The notes under the pieces are model-generated. The model saw only the letters and a program-made list of their open reading frames with translations, did not search any database and was not told where the DNA came from. Of a DNA stretch of 64,000 nt, positions 41,037 to 50,101 are shown one piece after another (the stretch's first letter is position 1; each line of letters starts with the position of its first letter). Source of the stretch: Flavobacterium sp. HTF (GTDB taxonomy: Bacteria; Bacteroidota; Bacteroidia; Flavobacteriales; Flavobacteriaceae); assembly GCF_003105115.1 (NCBI RefSeq), contig NZ_QETH01000019.1, positions 1 to 64,000 on the forward strand, read 5' to 3'. Both the position numbers and the translations under genes were made by a program.

Positions 41037-44000
41037 ATGCAAAAAGTAAATGTTTGGAAGGAAAAAATAATCCTGCCAACTTATGAGGTGGGCAAACCTG
41101 AAAAAAATCCTGTGTTTATTGAGAAAAGAGTGTATCAGGGAAGTAACGGATCTGTATACCCGTATCCGGTTATTGAAAAAATAGCAGATGAAAAAACCAA
41201 CAAAGAATATCAGGCGGTTTATCTTGAAAATGAATTTATCAAAATAATGATTTTGCCTGAACTTGGCGGACGGGTTCATATGGCGTATGATAAAACTAAA
41301 AATCGCCATTTTGTGTATTACAATCAGGTGGTAAAACCTGCATTGGTAGGACTTACAGGTCCGTGGATTTCTGGCGGAATTGAGTTTAACTGGCCGCAGC
41401 ATCACAGACCCACTACTTTTGATGCGGTTGATTTCACTATAGAAGAACACGAAGACGGAAGTGCAACAGTTTGGTGCAGCGAAGTCGAACGTATGTTTAG
41501 AACCAAAGGTATGGCAGGATTCCGATTATATCCTGATAAGGCTTATTTAGAAATCAAAGCGCAGTTATACAACAGAACATCGTTCCCGCAGACTTTTTTA
41601 TGGTGGGCAAATCCGGCAGTTAAGGTAAATGATGATTATCAGTCTGTTTTTCCACCAGATGTAAATGCTGTTTTTGATCATGGAAAACGCGATGTTTCTT
41701 CTTTCCCAATTGCAAAAGGAACATATTATAAAGTCGATTATTCGCCGGGAACTGATATTTCACGTTATAAAAATATTCCGGTTCCAACGTCATATATGGC
41801 GATTGCCTCTAAATATAATTTTGTGGGCGGATACGAAAATGATTCAAAAGGCGGATTACTTCACGTAGCGAATCATCATGTTTCTCCGGGAAAAAAACAA
41901 TGGACCTGGGGACACGGAGATTTCGGTCGCGCATGGGATCGTAACCTTACGGATGAAGACGGCCCGTATATTGAATTAATGTGTGGTGTTTATACGGATA
42001 ATCAACCGGATTTTACGTGGATTATGCCGGGCGAACAAAAGGATTTTACGCAATATTTTATGCCATACCGTGATTTGGGGATTGTGAAAAATGCGACCAA
42101 AAATGCGATGGTTAATTTAGAAAGCATTGATGATAAATTAGTCATTAAAGCTTATACAACGGGCGTTTATCCTAAAACAACTGTTACTTTAAAAAATAAT
42201 GATGTTGTTATATTCCAAAAACAATATGATGCATCGCCATACAATTCGTTTGAAGAAACCATTGATTTTAATTTTGGTTTAGAAGGTTTATCAATTGCTG
42301 TAACCGATACAGATGATAAAGTTTTGGTGGATTGGAATTACGAAGGTCAAAACGAAGATGAAATTCCAGAAGCTGCAAAACCTGCTCTTGCTCCGGAAGA
42401 TATTGTAAATAACGAACAATTGTTTCTAACGGCTCAGCATTTAGAACAATACAGACACGCAACTTACAGTCCGATTCCGTATTACGAAGAAGCTATAAAA
42501 CGTGATTCTGGAGACATTCGTTCGAATAATGCAATGGGATTGTGGTTAATGCGCAGGGCAAAATTTAAAGAAGCTGAACCTTATTTTAGAGCAGCCATAA
42601 AAACGCTGACGCAACGAAATCCAAATCCGTATGAAGGTGAAGCGTATTTCAATTTAGGATTATGTCTTAAATATCAAAATAAAAACGAAGATGCTTACGC
42701 GGCTTTTTATAAATCAACATGGAATGCGGCCTGGCAAAATCAGGGTTATTTTTATGTTGCCCAGCTTGATGCACTAAAAGGCGATTATGATTTGGCATTA
42801 ACACATATTAAAAAAGCAATTTCTAAAAATACTGAGGATCATAAAGCATTGCATTTTCAAGTGACGCTTCTTCGAAAATTAAATCAAAAAGAAAAAGCGC
42901 TTGCCCTTATAAACAGCTATTTGCAAGACGACTGTTTTAATTTTGGATTGCTTTACGAGAAATATCTTTTAAGTCATGATAAAAAAGACCTCAGCTATTT
43001 TAATTCTCTTATCCGAAACAATATTCATACGTATATCGAATATGCTTTGGATTATGCAGCAGCGGGCTTTTATGAAGAAGCGGCCAGCTTATTAACTCAG
43101 GGGCTGAAAGACGAAAATACATATCCAATGGCATGGTATTTTGCAGGTTCTTTTTATGAAAAATTAAATGATTTCGGTCAAGCCGAAAAATGTTTCAAAA
43201 TGGCTTCTGAGGCAAAACCGGATTATTGTTTCCCAAATCAGGTTGAAGCTGCGCTGGTACTTCAAAATGTAATTGAGAAACAAACCAATGATGCTAAAGC
43301 GTTGTATTATTTAGGTAATTTTTGGTATGCTGCGAAGTTTTATGATGATGCTATTTCCTGCTGGGAACAATCTGTTGCTATAGACAATAGTTTCCCTACG
43401 GTACATCGTAATTTGTCATTGGCGTATTACAACAAACTGGGCGACGAACAAAAAGCACTTTTGAGTTTAGAAAAAGCTTTTTCATTGGATTTAGAAGATT
43501 CAAGAATCCTGATGGAATTAGACCAATTGTACAAACGTTTGAACAGAGATTTAGTTTTCAGACTTGCTTTCTTAGAAAAACATTTAGAATTGGTAATTCA
43601 GCGTGATGATGTTTATTTAGAAAGAACTGCTATTTATAATCTTTTAGGAAAACACGATAAAGCACTTACTTTATTACAAAACCGAATTTTCCATCCGTGG
43701 GAAGGTGGCGAAGGAAAAGTAAGTGGACAATATCTTATTTCGTTAACTGAAATTGCAAAACAGCAAATCTCTCAAGGAAATTATGACGCAGCGATAGAAC
43801 TTTTGGAACAGGCTCAAATTTATCCTGATAATTTAGGCGAAGGAAAACTGCCGGGCGCACAGGAAAATGATATTCATTACTGGCTTGGCGTTGCTTACGA
43901 AAAGAAAAATGATCTGAAAGAAGCTCAAAACTGGTGGCAAAAAGCAACTCAGGGATTAGAAGAACCTACAGCCGCTATTTTTTATAATGATCAGCAGCCG

Positions 44001-44345
44001 GACAAAATTTTCTATCAGGGTTTGGCATTCTTAAAATTAAATAATGCTGCCGAGGCCGGTAAACGTTTTGAAAAGTTAGTGGCGTATGCCCAAAAACATG
44101 CAAACGATTCTATCACGATCGATTATTTTGCGGTATCGCTGCCAGATCTTATGATTTGGGAAGATGATTTAGATAAACGAAACAAAATTCACTGTCTCTA
44201 CATGAAAGGATTAGGCCTTTTGGGTCTTGATAAAAAAGCGGAAGCTGAACAGACTTTCGAAACAGTTCTTACAGATGAAAAGAGTCACTCAGGCGTTACG
44301 ATACATTTGTCTTTATTGAAAAATGAAGAATCGGTTTTTGTTTAA
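41037..44345 (+). CDS. DUF5107 domain protein with TPR repeats
   Basis: Large soluble protein of 1102 residues without signal peptide, hence cytosolic. The N-terminal part (about 1-330) is DUF5107 and carries strongly conserved-looking polar motifs: PELGGRVHMAYDK, EFNWPQHHRPTTFD and WGHGDFGRAWDRNL. It looks like a carbohydrate-active beta-sandwich, perhaps mutarotase-like. From about 450 to the end there are many tetratricopeptide-like helical repeats (such as AYFNLGLCLKYQNKNEDAYAAF). The enzymatic activity, if any, is not known. It is co-transcribed with the MFS transporter and followed by a terminator. Confidence 0.85.
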   Translation: MQKVNVWKEKIILPTYEVGKPEKNPVFIEKRVYQGSNGSVYPYPVIEKIADEKTNKEYQAVYLENEFIKIMILPELGGRVHMAYDKTKNRHFVYYNQVVKPALVGLTGPWISGGIEFNWPQHHRPTTFDAVDFTIEEHEDGSATVWCSEVERMFRTKGMAGFRLYPDKAYLEIKAQLYNRTSFPQTFLWWANPAVKVNDDYQSVFPPDVNAVFDHGKRDVSSFPIAKGTYYKVDYSPGTDISRYKNIPVPTSYMAIASKYNFVGGYENDSKGGLLHVANHHVSPGKKQWTWGHGDFGRAWDRNLTDEDGPYIELMCGVYTDNQPDFTWIMPGEQKDFTQYFMPYRDLGIVKNATKNAMVNLESIDDKLVIKAYTTGVYPKTTVTLKNNDVVIFQKQYDASPYNSFEETIDFNFGLEGLSIAVTDTDDKVLVDWNYEGQNEDEIPEAAKPALAPEDIVNNEQLFLTAQHLEQYRHATYSPIPYYEEAIKRDSGDIRSNNAMGLWLMRRAKFKEAEPYFRAAIKTLTQRNPNPYEGEAYFNLGLCLKYQNKNEDAYAAFYKSTWNAAWQNQGYFYVAQLDALKGDYDLALTHIKKAISKNTEDHKALHFQVTLLRKLNQKEKALALINSYLQDDCFNFGLLYEKYLLSHDKKDLSYFNSLIRNNIHTYIEYALDYAAAGFYEEAASLLTQGLKDENTYPMAWYFAGSFYEKLNDFGQAEKCFKMASEAKPDYCFPNQVEAALVLQNVIEKQTNDAKALYYLGNFWYAAKFYDDAISCWEQSVAIDNSFPTVHRNLSLAYYNKLGDEQKALLSLEKAFSLDLEDSRILMELDQLYKRLNRDLVFRLAFLEKHLELVIQRDDVYLERTAIYNLLGKHDKALTLLQNRIFHPWEGGEGKVSGQYLISLTEIAKQQISQGNYDAAIELLEQAQIYPDNLGEGKLPGAQENDIHYWLGVAYEKKNDLKEAQNWWQKATQGLEEPTAAIFYNDQQPDKIFYQGLAFLKLNNAAEAGKRFEKLVAYAQKHANDSITIDYFAVSLPDLMIWEDDLDKRNKIHCLYMKGLGLLGLDKKAEAEQTFETVLTDEKSHSGVTIHLSLLKNEESVFV

Positions 44346-44366
44346 AGTAGTATTGGTGGTTTAAAT

Positions 44367-44401
44367 AAAAAGGTTGATGATTAATTTCATCAACCTTTTT
44401 T
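44367..44401 (+). terminator. Terminator of the MFS-DUF5107 operon
   Basis: Perfect 14-base stem AAAAAGGTTGATGA / TCATCAACCTTTTT with a six-base loop. Confidence 0.88.
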
Positions 44402-44413
44402 GTTTTCACAGCC

Positions 44414-44514
44414 TTGTCATCCTGAGGAACGAAGGATCTCCATTGCTGAATCGACAAAGATTTACACACTTTACAGAGTTACTTGCGGAGATTCCTCGTT
44501 TCTCGGAATGACAA
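44414..44514. repeat. MITE-like 101-bp element with terminal inverted repeats
   Basis: The ends TTGTCAT.C and G.ATGACAA are outer parts of 28-base inverted arms (44414-44441 and 44487-44514) identical at 23 positions. The core about 45 bases long has no coding potential. I recall similar TGTCATCCTGAGGAACGAAG sequences dispersed in other Bacteroidota genomes. It may be a non-autonomous mobile element or a REP-like palindrome. Confidence 0.65.
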
Positions 44515-44532
44515 ATAGTATCGATTATTAAA

Positions 44533-44559
44533 CCTACAAGGTTTTCCAAACCTTGCAGG
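44533..44559. repeat. CCTACAAGGTTT palindrome, copy 1
   Basis: 27-base hairpin (CCTACAAGGTTT and AAACCTTGCAGG) directly 3' of the GH95 gene. The second copy, differing only in the loop, lies before the same gene at 46929-46955. Confidence 0.8.
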
Positions 44560-44568
44560 AATCACGCT

Positions 44569-46908
44569 CTATAATTTAGAAGATGTAATCTCTTTTAACT
44601 CTCCGTTTACTTTCACTTTTACTTTTGCCGGAACAGGAGATAATATTTCATATTTGGTGATTTTTCCTTTTTCCCATTTCATGTTTATGGTAAAGTTTCC
44701 TTCGGCTTTAAGCCCTTTTACTTCACCTTCCTTTAACCAAACATCGGGCATAGCAGGCAATAATTCAATAAATCCGGCGTGGCTTTGAATCAGCATTTCG
44801 CCAATTCCTGCTGCAGCTCCAAAGTTTCCATCAATTTGAAATGGCGGACCTGCTGAAAGCAAGTTTGGATAAACTCCTCCTCCTGCTCCATAATTGATAT
44901 TGGTAGCCAATGTTGGTCTTAATATTGTTTTTAATAATTTATACGCTCTGTTTCCATCTTTCAAACGAGACCAGAACAGCATTTTATAGGCAATTGACCA
45001 GCTTGGCCCGTCATCTCCTCTTACTTCAAGTGTTTTTTTAGCTGCTTCGGCAAGTTCCGGTGTGCTTTCAGGAGTTATTAGAGAGGCAGGATATAATCCG
45101 TATAAATGAGAAATGTGTCGATGCTGCGCATCTGGTTCTTTATATGGTTTGAGCCATTCCTGAATTCTTCCGTCGGGACTAATCACTCCCGGCGGTGGTA
45201 ATAGTTTTAACCGTTTTTGAAGTTCTGTTCTTAAATCATTATCCAAATCTAATTTTGCAGATGCTGCAATTACGTTATCAAATAATTCACGTACAATCTG
45301 ATTGTCAATTGTTGGTCCCATACAAACGTGGGCATCCTGGCCATTTGGCAAGGAAAATGAATTTTCGGGAGAAACTGACGGCGAGGTTACCAGCCAGCCG
45401 GTTTCCGGGTCTTTTACGAGCATACTGTTATAAAACTGAGCGGCACCTTTTATAATTGGATAGATTTCTGCCAGATAAGCTTGATCGTTTGTATACAAAT
45501 AGTGGTTCCATAAATTGTTGCACAACCAGCCTGAACCCGCTTTTGCAATTCCCCATGATGCACTTTCGCCAGGTTCTGTAAATCCCCAGACATTGGTAAT
45601 TACGTGCGCTACCCAGCCATCGGCATTGTAATAGGCTTTGGCTGTTTTTTCTCCGTAAGGAACCATTCCTTTTACCAAATCTTTTAGTGGGAGATTTAAT
45701 TCTGAAAGATTCCCTGTTTCCAGTGCCCAATGATTCATCTGAACATTTACATCAAGATGATAATCTCCGTTCCATGGTGTCTGTACCTGATGTGCCCATA
45801 ATCCTTGCAAATTTGGAGGCAATAACCCAGCTCTTGTACTGCTGATGCTTAAATAACGTCCGTATTGGTAAAACAAAACCGGAAGTTCGGTATCTGAATC
45901 AGGTTCTTTTAAAAAAGCATCTAAACGTTCATTTGTTGGCAGTACCTTTTTTGCTGATTTTCCAAAATTTAATGCCACACGGTTAAACAATTTCTGATAA
46001 TTCTGAATATGGATTTTCTTCTGATCCTGATATTTTTTCTGTATCGCAGCTTCTAAAATTTTATCTGCAGAAGATTCAAAATTTTTATCTTTAAAATCTG
46101 TTCCTGCGGATATATAAAGCACAACTTCCGTGGCATTTTTTATTTCAATTGTATTATTGGTATATAAAACAGTTCCGTCTGTTGTTTTAGCTTTTACTTT
46201 GGCTTTATATTTCATTCCTTTTCCGTCAGTTCCATTGTTCAGCTGACCTGTCATAACAAGGGAATTGTTATTCTCATTTACAGTTTTAAAATGTTCCGGC
46301 CGGTCTAACTGTACGGTAAAATTCAGTTTTCCTTTTTTACTGGAGCTCAGTTTTACGAAAAGGGCATCGTCACCAAAACCTGCAAAATATTCACGCTTAT
46401 AAGTAACTCCGTCAATGGTAAATTGCGTTGATGATAATGCGGTTTGTAAATCCAGGTTTCGGCTGTAATTTATGGCTTCCGATTTGGTTTTATAATCAAA
46501 TTTCAGGGTCATATTTCCTAAAACCTGATAACATCCAAATTGTACATTTGCTCCGTCGCCGCTTCCTGAACCTGGCCCTGTACAAACAAAATTCTCGTTT
46601 ATGAGTTTCTCTGCATCGCTGTTTTTATGGGCTAATAATAATTCTCTTATTTGAGGTAAAAAAGTATATGCTTTATAATTGTTGGCGTCCTGTGGTGATC
46701 CGCTCCAAAGGGTAATATCATTCAGAACCAATGTCTCGGTTGTAACGCCGCCGTCGGGCATAATTCCCAAACGCCCGTTTCCTAAGGGTAATGTTTCTTC
46801 CCATTGTGATGCCGGTTTTGTATACCATAATTCCAGTGGATTATTTTGCGAATAACCTAAAATGGGGATTAGTATAAAGAGTAATGCTTTGATTTTTTTG
46901 ATATTCAT
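44569..46908 (-). CDS. GH95 glycoside hydrolase (alpha-L-fucosidase or alpha-L-galactosidase)
   Basis: Exported enzyme of 779 residues with a signal peptide ending YSQ (about residue 21). The N-terminal beta-domain begins LELWYTKPASQWEETLPLGNGRLG. The (alpha/alpha)6 barrel spans about 290-690, and a beta-domain ends the protein. The general acid Glu515 in SPSVSPENS and the base Asp in FQIDGNFG are conserved. At the base-assisting site the sequence is Asp386-Val-Asn388 where Asn-x-Asn is usual. GH95 releases alpha-1,2-L-fucose or alpha-L-galactose by inversion. It is the last gene of the SusC/D operon and is framed by identical palindromes. Confidence 0.9.
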   Translation of the reverse strand: MNIKKIKALLFILIPILGYSQNNPLELWYTKPASQWEETLPLGNGRLGIMPDGGVTTETLVLNDITLWSGSPQDANNYKAYTFLPQIRELLLAHKNSDAEKLINENFVCTGPGSGSGDGANVQFGCYQVLGNMTLKFDYKTKSEAINYSRNLDLQTALSSTQFTIDGVTYKREYFAGFGDDALFVKLSSSKKGKLNFTVQLDRPEHFKTVNENNNSLVMTGQLNNGTDGKGMKYKAKVKAKTTDGTVLYTNNTIEIKNATEVVLYISAGTDFKDKNFESSADKILEAAIQKKYQDQKKIHIQNYQKLFNRVALNFGKSAKKVLPTNERLDAFLKEPDSDTELPVLFYQYGRYLSISSTRAGLLPPNLQGLWAHQVQTPWNGDYHLDVNVQMNHWALETGNLSELNLPLKDLVKGMVPYGEKTAKAYYNADGWVAHVITNVWGFTEPGESASWGIAKAGSGWLCNNLWNHYLYTNDQAYLAEIYPIIKGAAQFYNSMLVKDPETGWLVTSPSVSPENSFSLPNGQDAHVCMGPTIDNQIVRELFDNVIAASAKLDLDNDLRTELQKRLKLLPPPGVISPDGRIQEWLKPYKEPDAQHRHISHLYGLYPASLITPESTPELAEAAKKTLEVRGDDGPSWSIAYKMLFWSRLKDGNRAYKLLKTILRPTLATNINYGAGGGVYPNLLSAGPPFQIDGNFGAAAGIGEMLIQSHAGFIELLPAMPDVWLKEGEVKGLKAEGNFTINMKWEKGKITKYEILSPVPAKVKVKVNGELKEITSSKL

Positions 46909-46928
46909 ATTGTAGTCTTTAAATTATA

Positions 46929-46955
46929 CCTACAAGGTTTTAGAAACCTTGCAGG
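46929..46955. repeat. CCTACAAGGTTT palindrome, copy 2
   Basis: Identical to the 44533-44559 copy except in the central three or so bases. It lies between the GH2 and GH95 genes and could form a hairpin in their common transcript. Confidence 0.8.
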
Positions 46956-46966
46956 ATTAAGGCTGA

Positions 46967-49912
46967 TTATTTGTTATAAGGAATTGCTTTTATAACTGGT
47001 TTTTCTCCATTTTTTAAAACTGATTCTTCAAATTCTATTGTAACTTCTTTACTTTCTCCTTTTAGCAAAGTAAAATAGCTATCGCTCACAATTGCCGGTA
47101 ATATCTGAGTTCCTGATTTGTCATTTACTGCTTGTATCCGGATTCCGAATGCAATTCCTGACGGGCTTGAAATCTTCGATTTAATAACGTATTTCCCGTT
47201 TTGTTTTACCACTTTACTGGAAACATTTACGTTTGCTTTTGGCAATTTATTCAAATCTGTGAAATCTTTCATATTTGAACCTCTCCAGTAAAAATTCTCA
47301 CTGATTACTTTATTCTGGTCATCTTTTAGTTTTAATCGGATGAAATGTACCGGACTTAAACTGGAAGTATCGGCGTTAGTCTCTGCTCCAAAAATTTTGA
47401 AATCATACAATGAATATCCCCAGCCGGAACCCCGTTTTATTCCCAGCATCCGAACATAACGGCCTTTTGTTTCATCAAACGAAATATTCTGAAGTCCTTG
47501 TTTTCCATCTTTAATAGTACTTACATCTGTCCAATTTTTGGCATCTGTACTTATTTGAATTTTATATTCTTTCCCGTATGCATTTTCCCAGTTTAAAACT
47601 ACGCGATTTATGATATATTCATTTTCAAGATCTACATAAATCCATTCATCATCTGTTGATTTACTTGCCCAGCGGGTATTTGAATCGCCGTCTGTAATAT
47701 CTTTAGTGTTTCCTCCATCTGTAGAAGATGCAATAACATTTTTTTGAAAAGCTAAATCTTTCTGATTGGAATAAAACGGAATTACGAAACTTTCTGTTGC
47801 TGTATTTGAATAAGAATCTACGACGGCGTTCTGGCTGAACTTCGCTACTGATTTTCCATCTAAATTATAAACCGTTGCTTCGGCAGTTAAATTCTTGAAA
47901 TCAGTTCCTGTAGTATTAATTACTTTAACGGAATTATTTACCGGACTCCATTGAATATGCATAGGTTCGCAGGCTGATTTTACACCCCAATACGCTCCTG
48001 TTAAGTCATAATAATAATCGTAAGTCTGCCAAACCATACTTGGATAAGAGGACTGGCTCATCCAGATCATTATTCCCGAAGCATCTTCCCACATATGATC
48101 CAGCCAGCCTTCGTACATGGCTTTGTTGGTTTCGATATTTAATAATTGGGCTTTTCTGGTATATTCTTCCAGATTATTTGGTTTGCCGTAACGTTCTGTT
48201 ATGCTTTTATCGTAATTATCGGGAGAAGCATTAAAGGCTTTTTGTCCAAAAAAATGTTTGTCCCACATATCGTTTCTTGGCCACCAGTCTTTTTCCGGAA
48301 TAAATTTTTTGAAACTTTCCATATTCGGAAAAACGGCTGTACCAATTTCAGATCTTAAACCCCAGCTTGGGCCGTCGCCTGTACCCACATAAGGTTCCGG
48401 GTATTTTGTAAAATAAAACCTTGGATCTTTATTGCCCCAAAGTCCGCTACCACTCAGATTTCCTGTATTAGAACATGGCTGATAATAACGGTCGCTGTTG
48501 TCAAAAGTCTTGATGTTTTCGGCAATCCAGCCATTCAGCGGAGGCTGAGGTAAACCTTCATTATTTCCGCACCAGATGGCAATACTGGCATGATTTCGAA
48601 CCCTTTTTATTTTTTCGATTACATTGCTGTTGAAAACGTGGATATCTAAAGGAAGATTCGGATTTGCATTTAGCCAAAAATCATCCCAAACCATAATACC
48701 GTATTTATCGCAGGCCTGGTAAAATTCATCATCTGTTGTTGAACCTAACCAGTTACGAATAATATTGTAATTCATTTCTTTGTGAAGTTTGACTTTCAAA
48801 TCGTATTCTTCGCCTCTGCAGCGAAGCATATATTCGCTCATTCCCCAATTTCCTCCTTTAAGAAAAACACGTTTTCCGTTAATGGAAATATGCAAAACAC
48901 CACCTTCTGTATCGTAAGTATATTTTTTGATCCCGAAGTTTATTTTTTGGGAATCTGAAACTTGATTTCCTGTTTTAAAGGTGAACTGGCACGTATATAA
49001 ATTAGGATCTCCATAACCATTTGGCCACCATAATTTAGGGTTTTGAATTGAAAGTTCCGGAAATTGTTCTTTGCTTAATTTTACACTTGTAACTGCGTTT
49101 GCATCTAGGCTTATTTTTTTAGAGAAAGTAATATTTCCGGGCATTATCACACCAGTCAAAACTCCTTCCTGATTTTGCGTAGATGAATTTTTAAGGTCTA
49201 CTTTTATTTCGAGGTCTGCACGGGCATTAGTGGGCAGACTGGTATGAACCCAAGGGTCTTCAATGGTAACTTTATCTGTATTGCTTAAAAAAACATCATC
49301 TGTAATTCCGGAGTTTAATCCCGGCACGTAAGGCATCCAGTCCCAGCCTGCACTTGAAATATAAGTCGGGCTTCCGTAATTGTTTAAAGGCTGTTTTGGA
49401 ATACTTACTAAAATAGTAAGGACATTTTTTGCTTTGCGATGTACCGTTTTTGTAATATCAAATTTACCGCGCTGCATCATTCCGCTAAGAGTGGCTAGTT
49501 TTTTTCCGTTAAGGTAAATATCGCCTTCGCGATTGATTCCTTCAAAGTTGAGCCAGATGATTTCTTTGGTAAAATTTTCGGGAATGGTGAATTCGGAACG
49601 ATACCAAAAACTGCGATCGTATTTTGATTTATCGACCTGATAAATATTATCGCCAAAGTTGGGATCTTTTTCTAAACCACTTACTACATAGGAATTAAAA
49701 ACCGTACCCGGAACTACCGCTTTTACCCAATCTGCAGCTGAATAATCCGGAGTAAACATTTTGAGGCTGTCGTTTCCTAATTCTGCCTGCGGTTTTACTT
49801 TCCAGACAACATCTGAAGAGTTTAGGCTTACTTTATTCTGAGCATAAAAGCTCAACGACAGAGCATTTAAAACAAATAAGTAGATATAAATTTGAATAGT
49901 ATGGAATTTCAT
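46967..49912 (-). CDS. GH2 glycoside hydrolase with internal F5/8C (CBM32-like) domain
   Basis: Exported enzyme of 981 residues with a signal peptide ending FYAQ (about residue 25). It has a sugar-binding jelly roll (about 30-210), an immunoglobulin-like domain (about 215-325) and a TIM barrel (about 330-640). The acid/base is Glu452 in AIWCGNNEG and the nucleophile is Glu522 in GLRSEIG. The WCGNNE motif is closest to beta-mannosidase and plant-type endo-beta-mannosidase branches, so a beta-galactosidase call is less likely. A discoidin-type domain (about 735-865, NVIASSTDGGNTKDITDGD) is inserted before the final beta-domain. It belongs to the SusC/D operon. Confidence 0.87.
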   Translation of the reverse strand: MKFHTIQIYIYLFVLNALSLSFYAQNKVSLNSSDVVWKVKPQAELGNDSLKMFTPDYSAADWVKAVVPGTVFNSYVVSGLEKDPNFGDNIYQVDKSKYDRSFWYRSEFTIPENFTKEIIWLNFEGINREGDIYLNGKKLATLSGMMQRGKFDITKTVHRKAKNVLTILVSIPKQPLNNYGSPTYISSAGWDWMPYVPGLNSGITDDVFLSNTDKVTIEDPWVHTSLPTNARADLEIKVDLKNSSTQNQEGVLTGVIMPGNITFSKKISLDANAVTSVKLSKEQFPELSIQNPKLWWPNGYGDPNLYTCQFTFKTGNQVSDSQKINFGIKKYTYDTEGGVLHISINGKRVFLKGGNWGMSEYMLRCRGEEYDLKVKLHKEMNYNIIRNWLGSTTDDEFYQACDKYGIMVWDDFWLNANPNLPLDIHVFNSNVIEKIKRVRNHASIAIWCGNNEGLPQPPLNGWIAENIKTFDNSDRYYQPCSNTGNLSGSGLWGNKDPRFYFTKYPEPYVGTGDGPSWGLRSEIGTAVFPNMESFKKFIPEKDWWPRNDMWDKHFFGQKAFNASPDNYDKSITERYGKPNNLEEYTRKAQLLNIETNKAMYEGWLDHMWEDASGIMIWMSQSSYPSMVWQTYDYYYDLTGAYWGVKSACEPMHIQWSPVNNSVKVINTTGTDFKNLTAEATVYNLDGKSVAKFSQNAVVDSYSNTATESFVIPFYSNQKDLAFQKNVIASSTDGGNTKDITDGDSNTRWASKSTDDEWIYVDLENEYIINRVVLNWENAYGKEYKIQISTDAKNWTDVSTIKDGKQGLQNISFDETKGRYVRMLGIKRGSGWGYSLYDFKIFGAETNADTSSLSPVHFIRLKLKDDQNKVISENFYWRGSNMKDFTDLNKLPKANVNVSSKVVKQNGKYVIKSKISSPSGIAFGIRIQAVNDKSGTQILPAIVSDSYFTLLKGESKEVTIEFEESVLKNGEKPVIKAIPYNK

Positions 49913-49948
49913 ATTGTTATTTGAATGATAAAAAAATTGTAAAATAAG

Positions 49949-50023
49949 AATGCCATTTTGGAATAAGTTTTTTTAACAGAAAACTCAATTAGTACTGTTA
50001 TTACCTATACCCAAAATGGCATT
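49949..50023 (-). promoter_or_regulatory. Intercistronic stem between susD-like and GH2 genes
   Basis: Perfect 13-base inverted repeat AATGCCATTTTGG / CCAAAATGGCATT around a 49-base loop in the 189-base gap. It has no adjacent T run, so it is not a standard terminator. It may stabilise the upstream susCD message or reduce read-through. Confidence 0.5.
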
Positions 50024-50101
50024 ACAAATCAAAAAACTGTGATATTAACCAAAATCACATGACCAAACGATAAAACTATATTAAAACTTTTCTAAAAGAT
50101 A

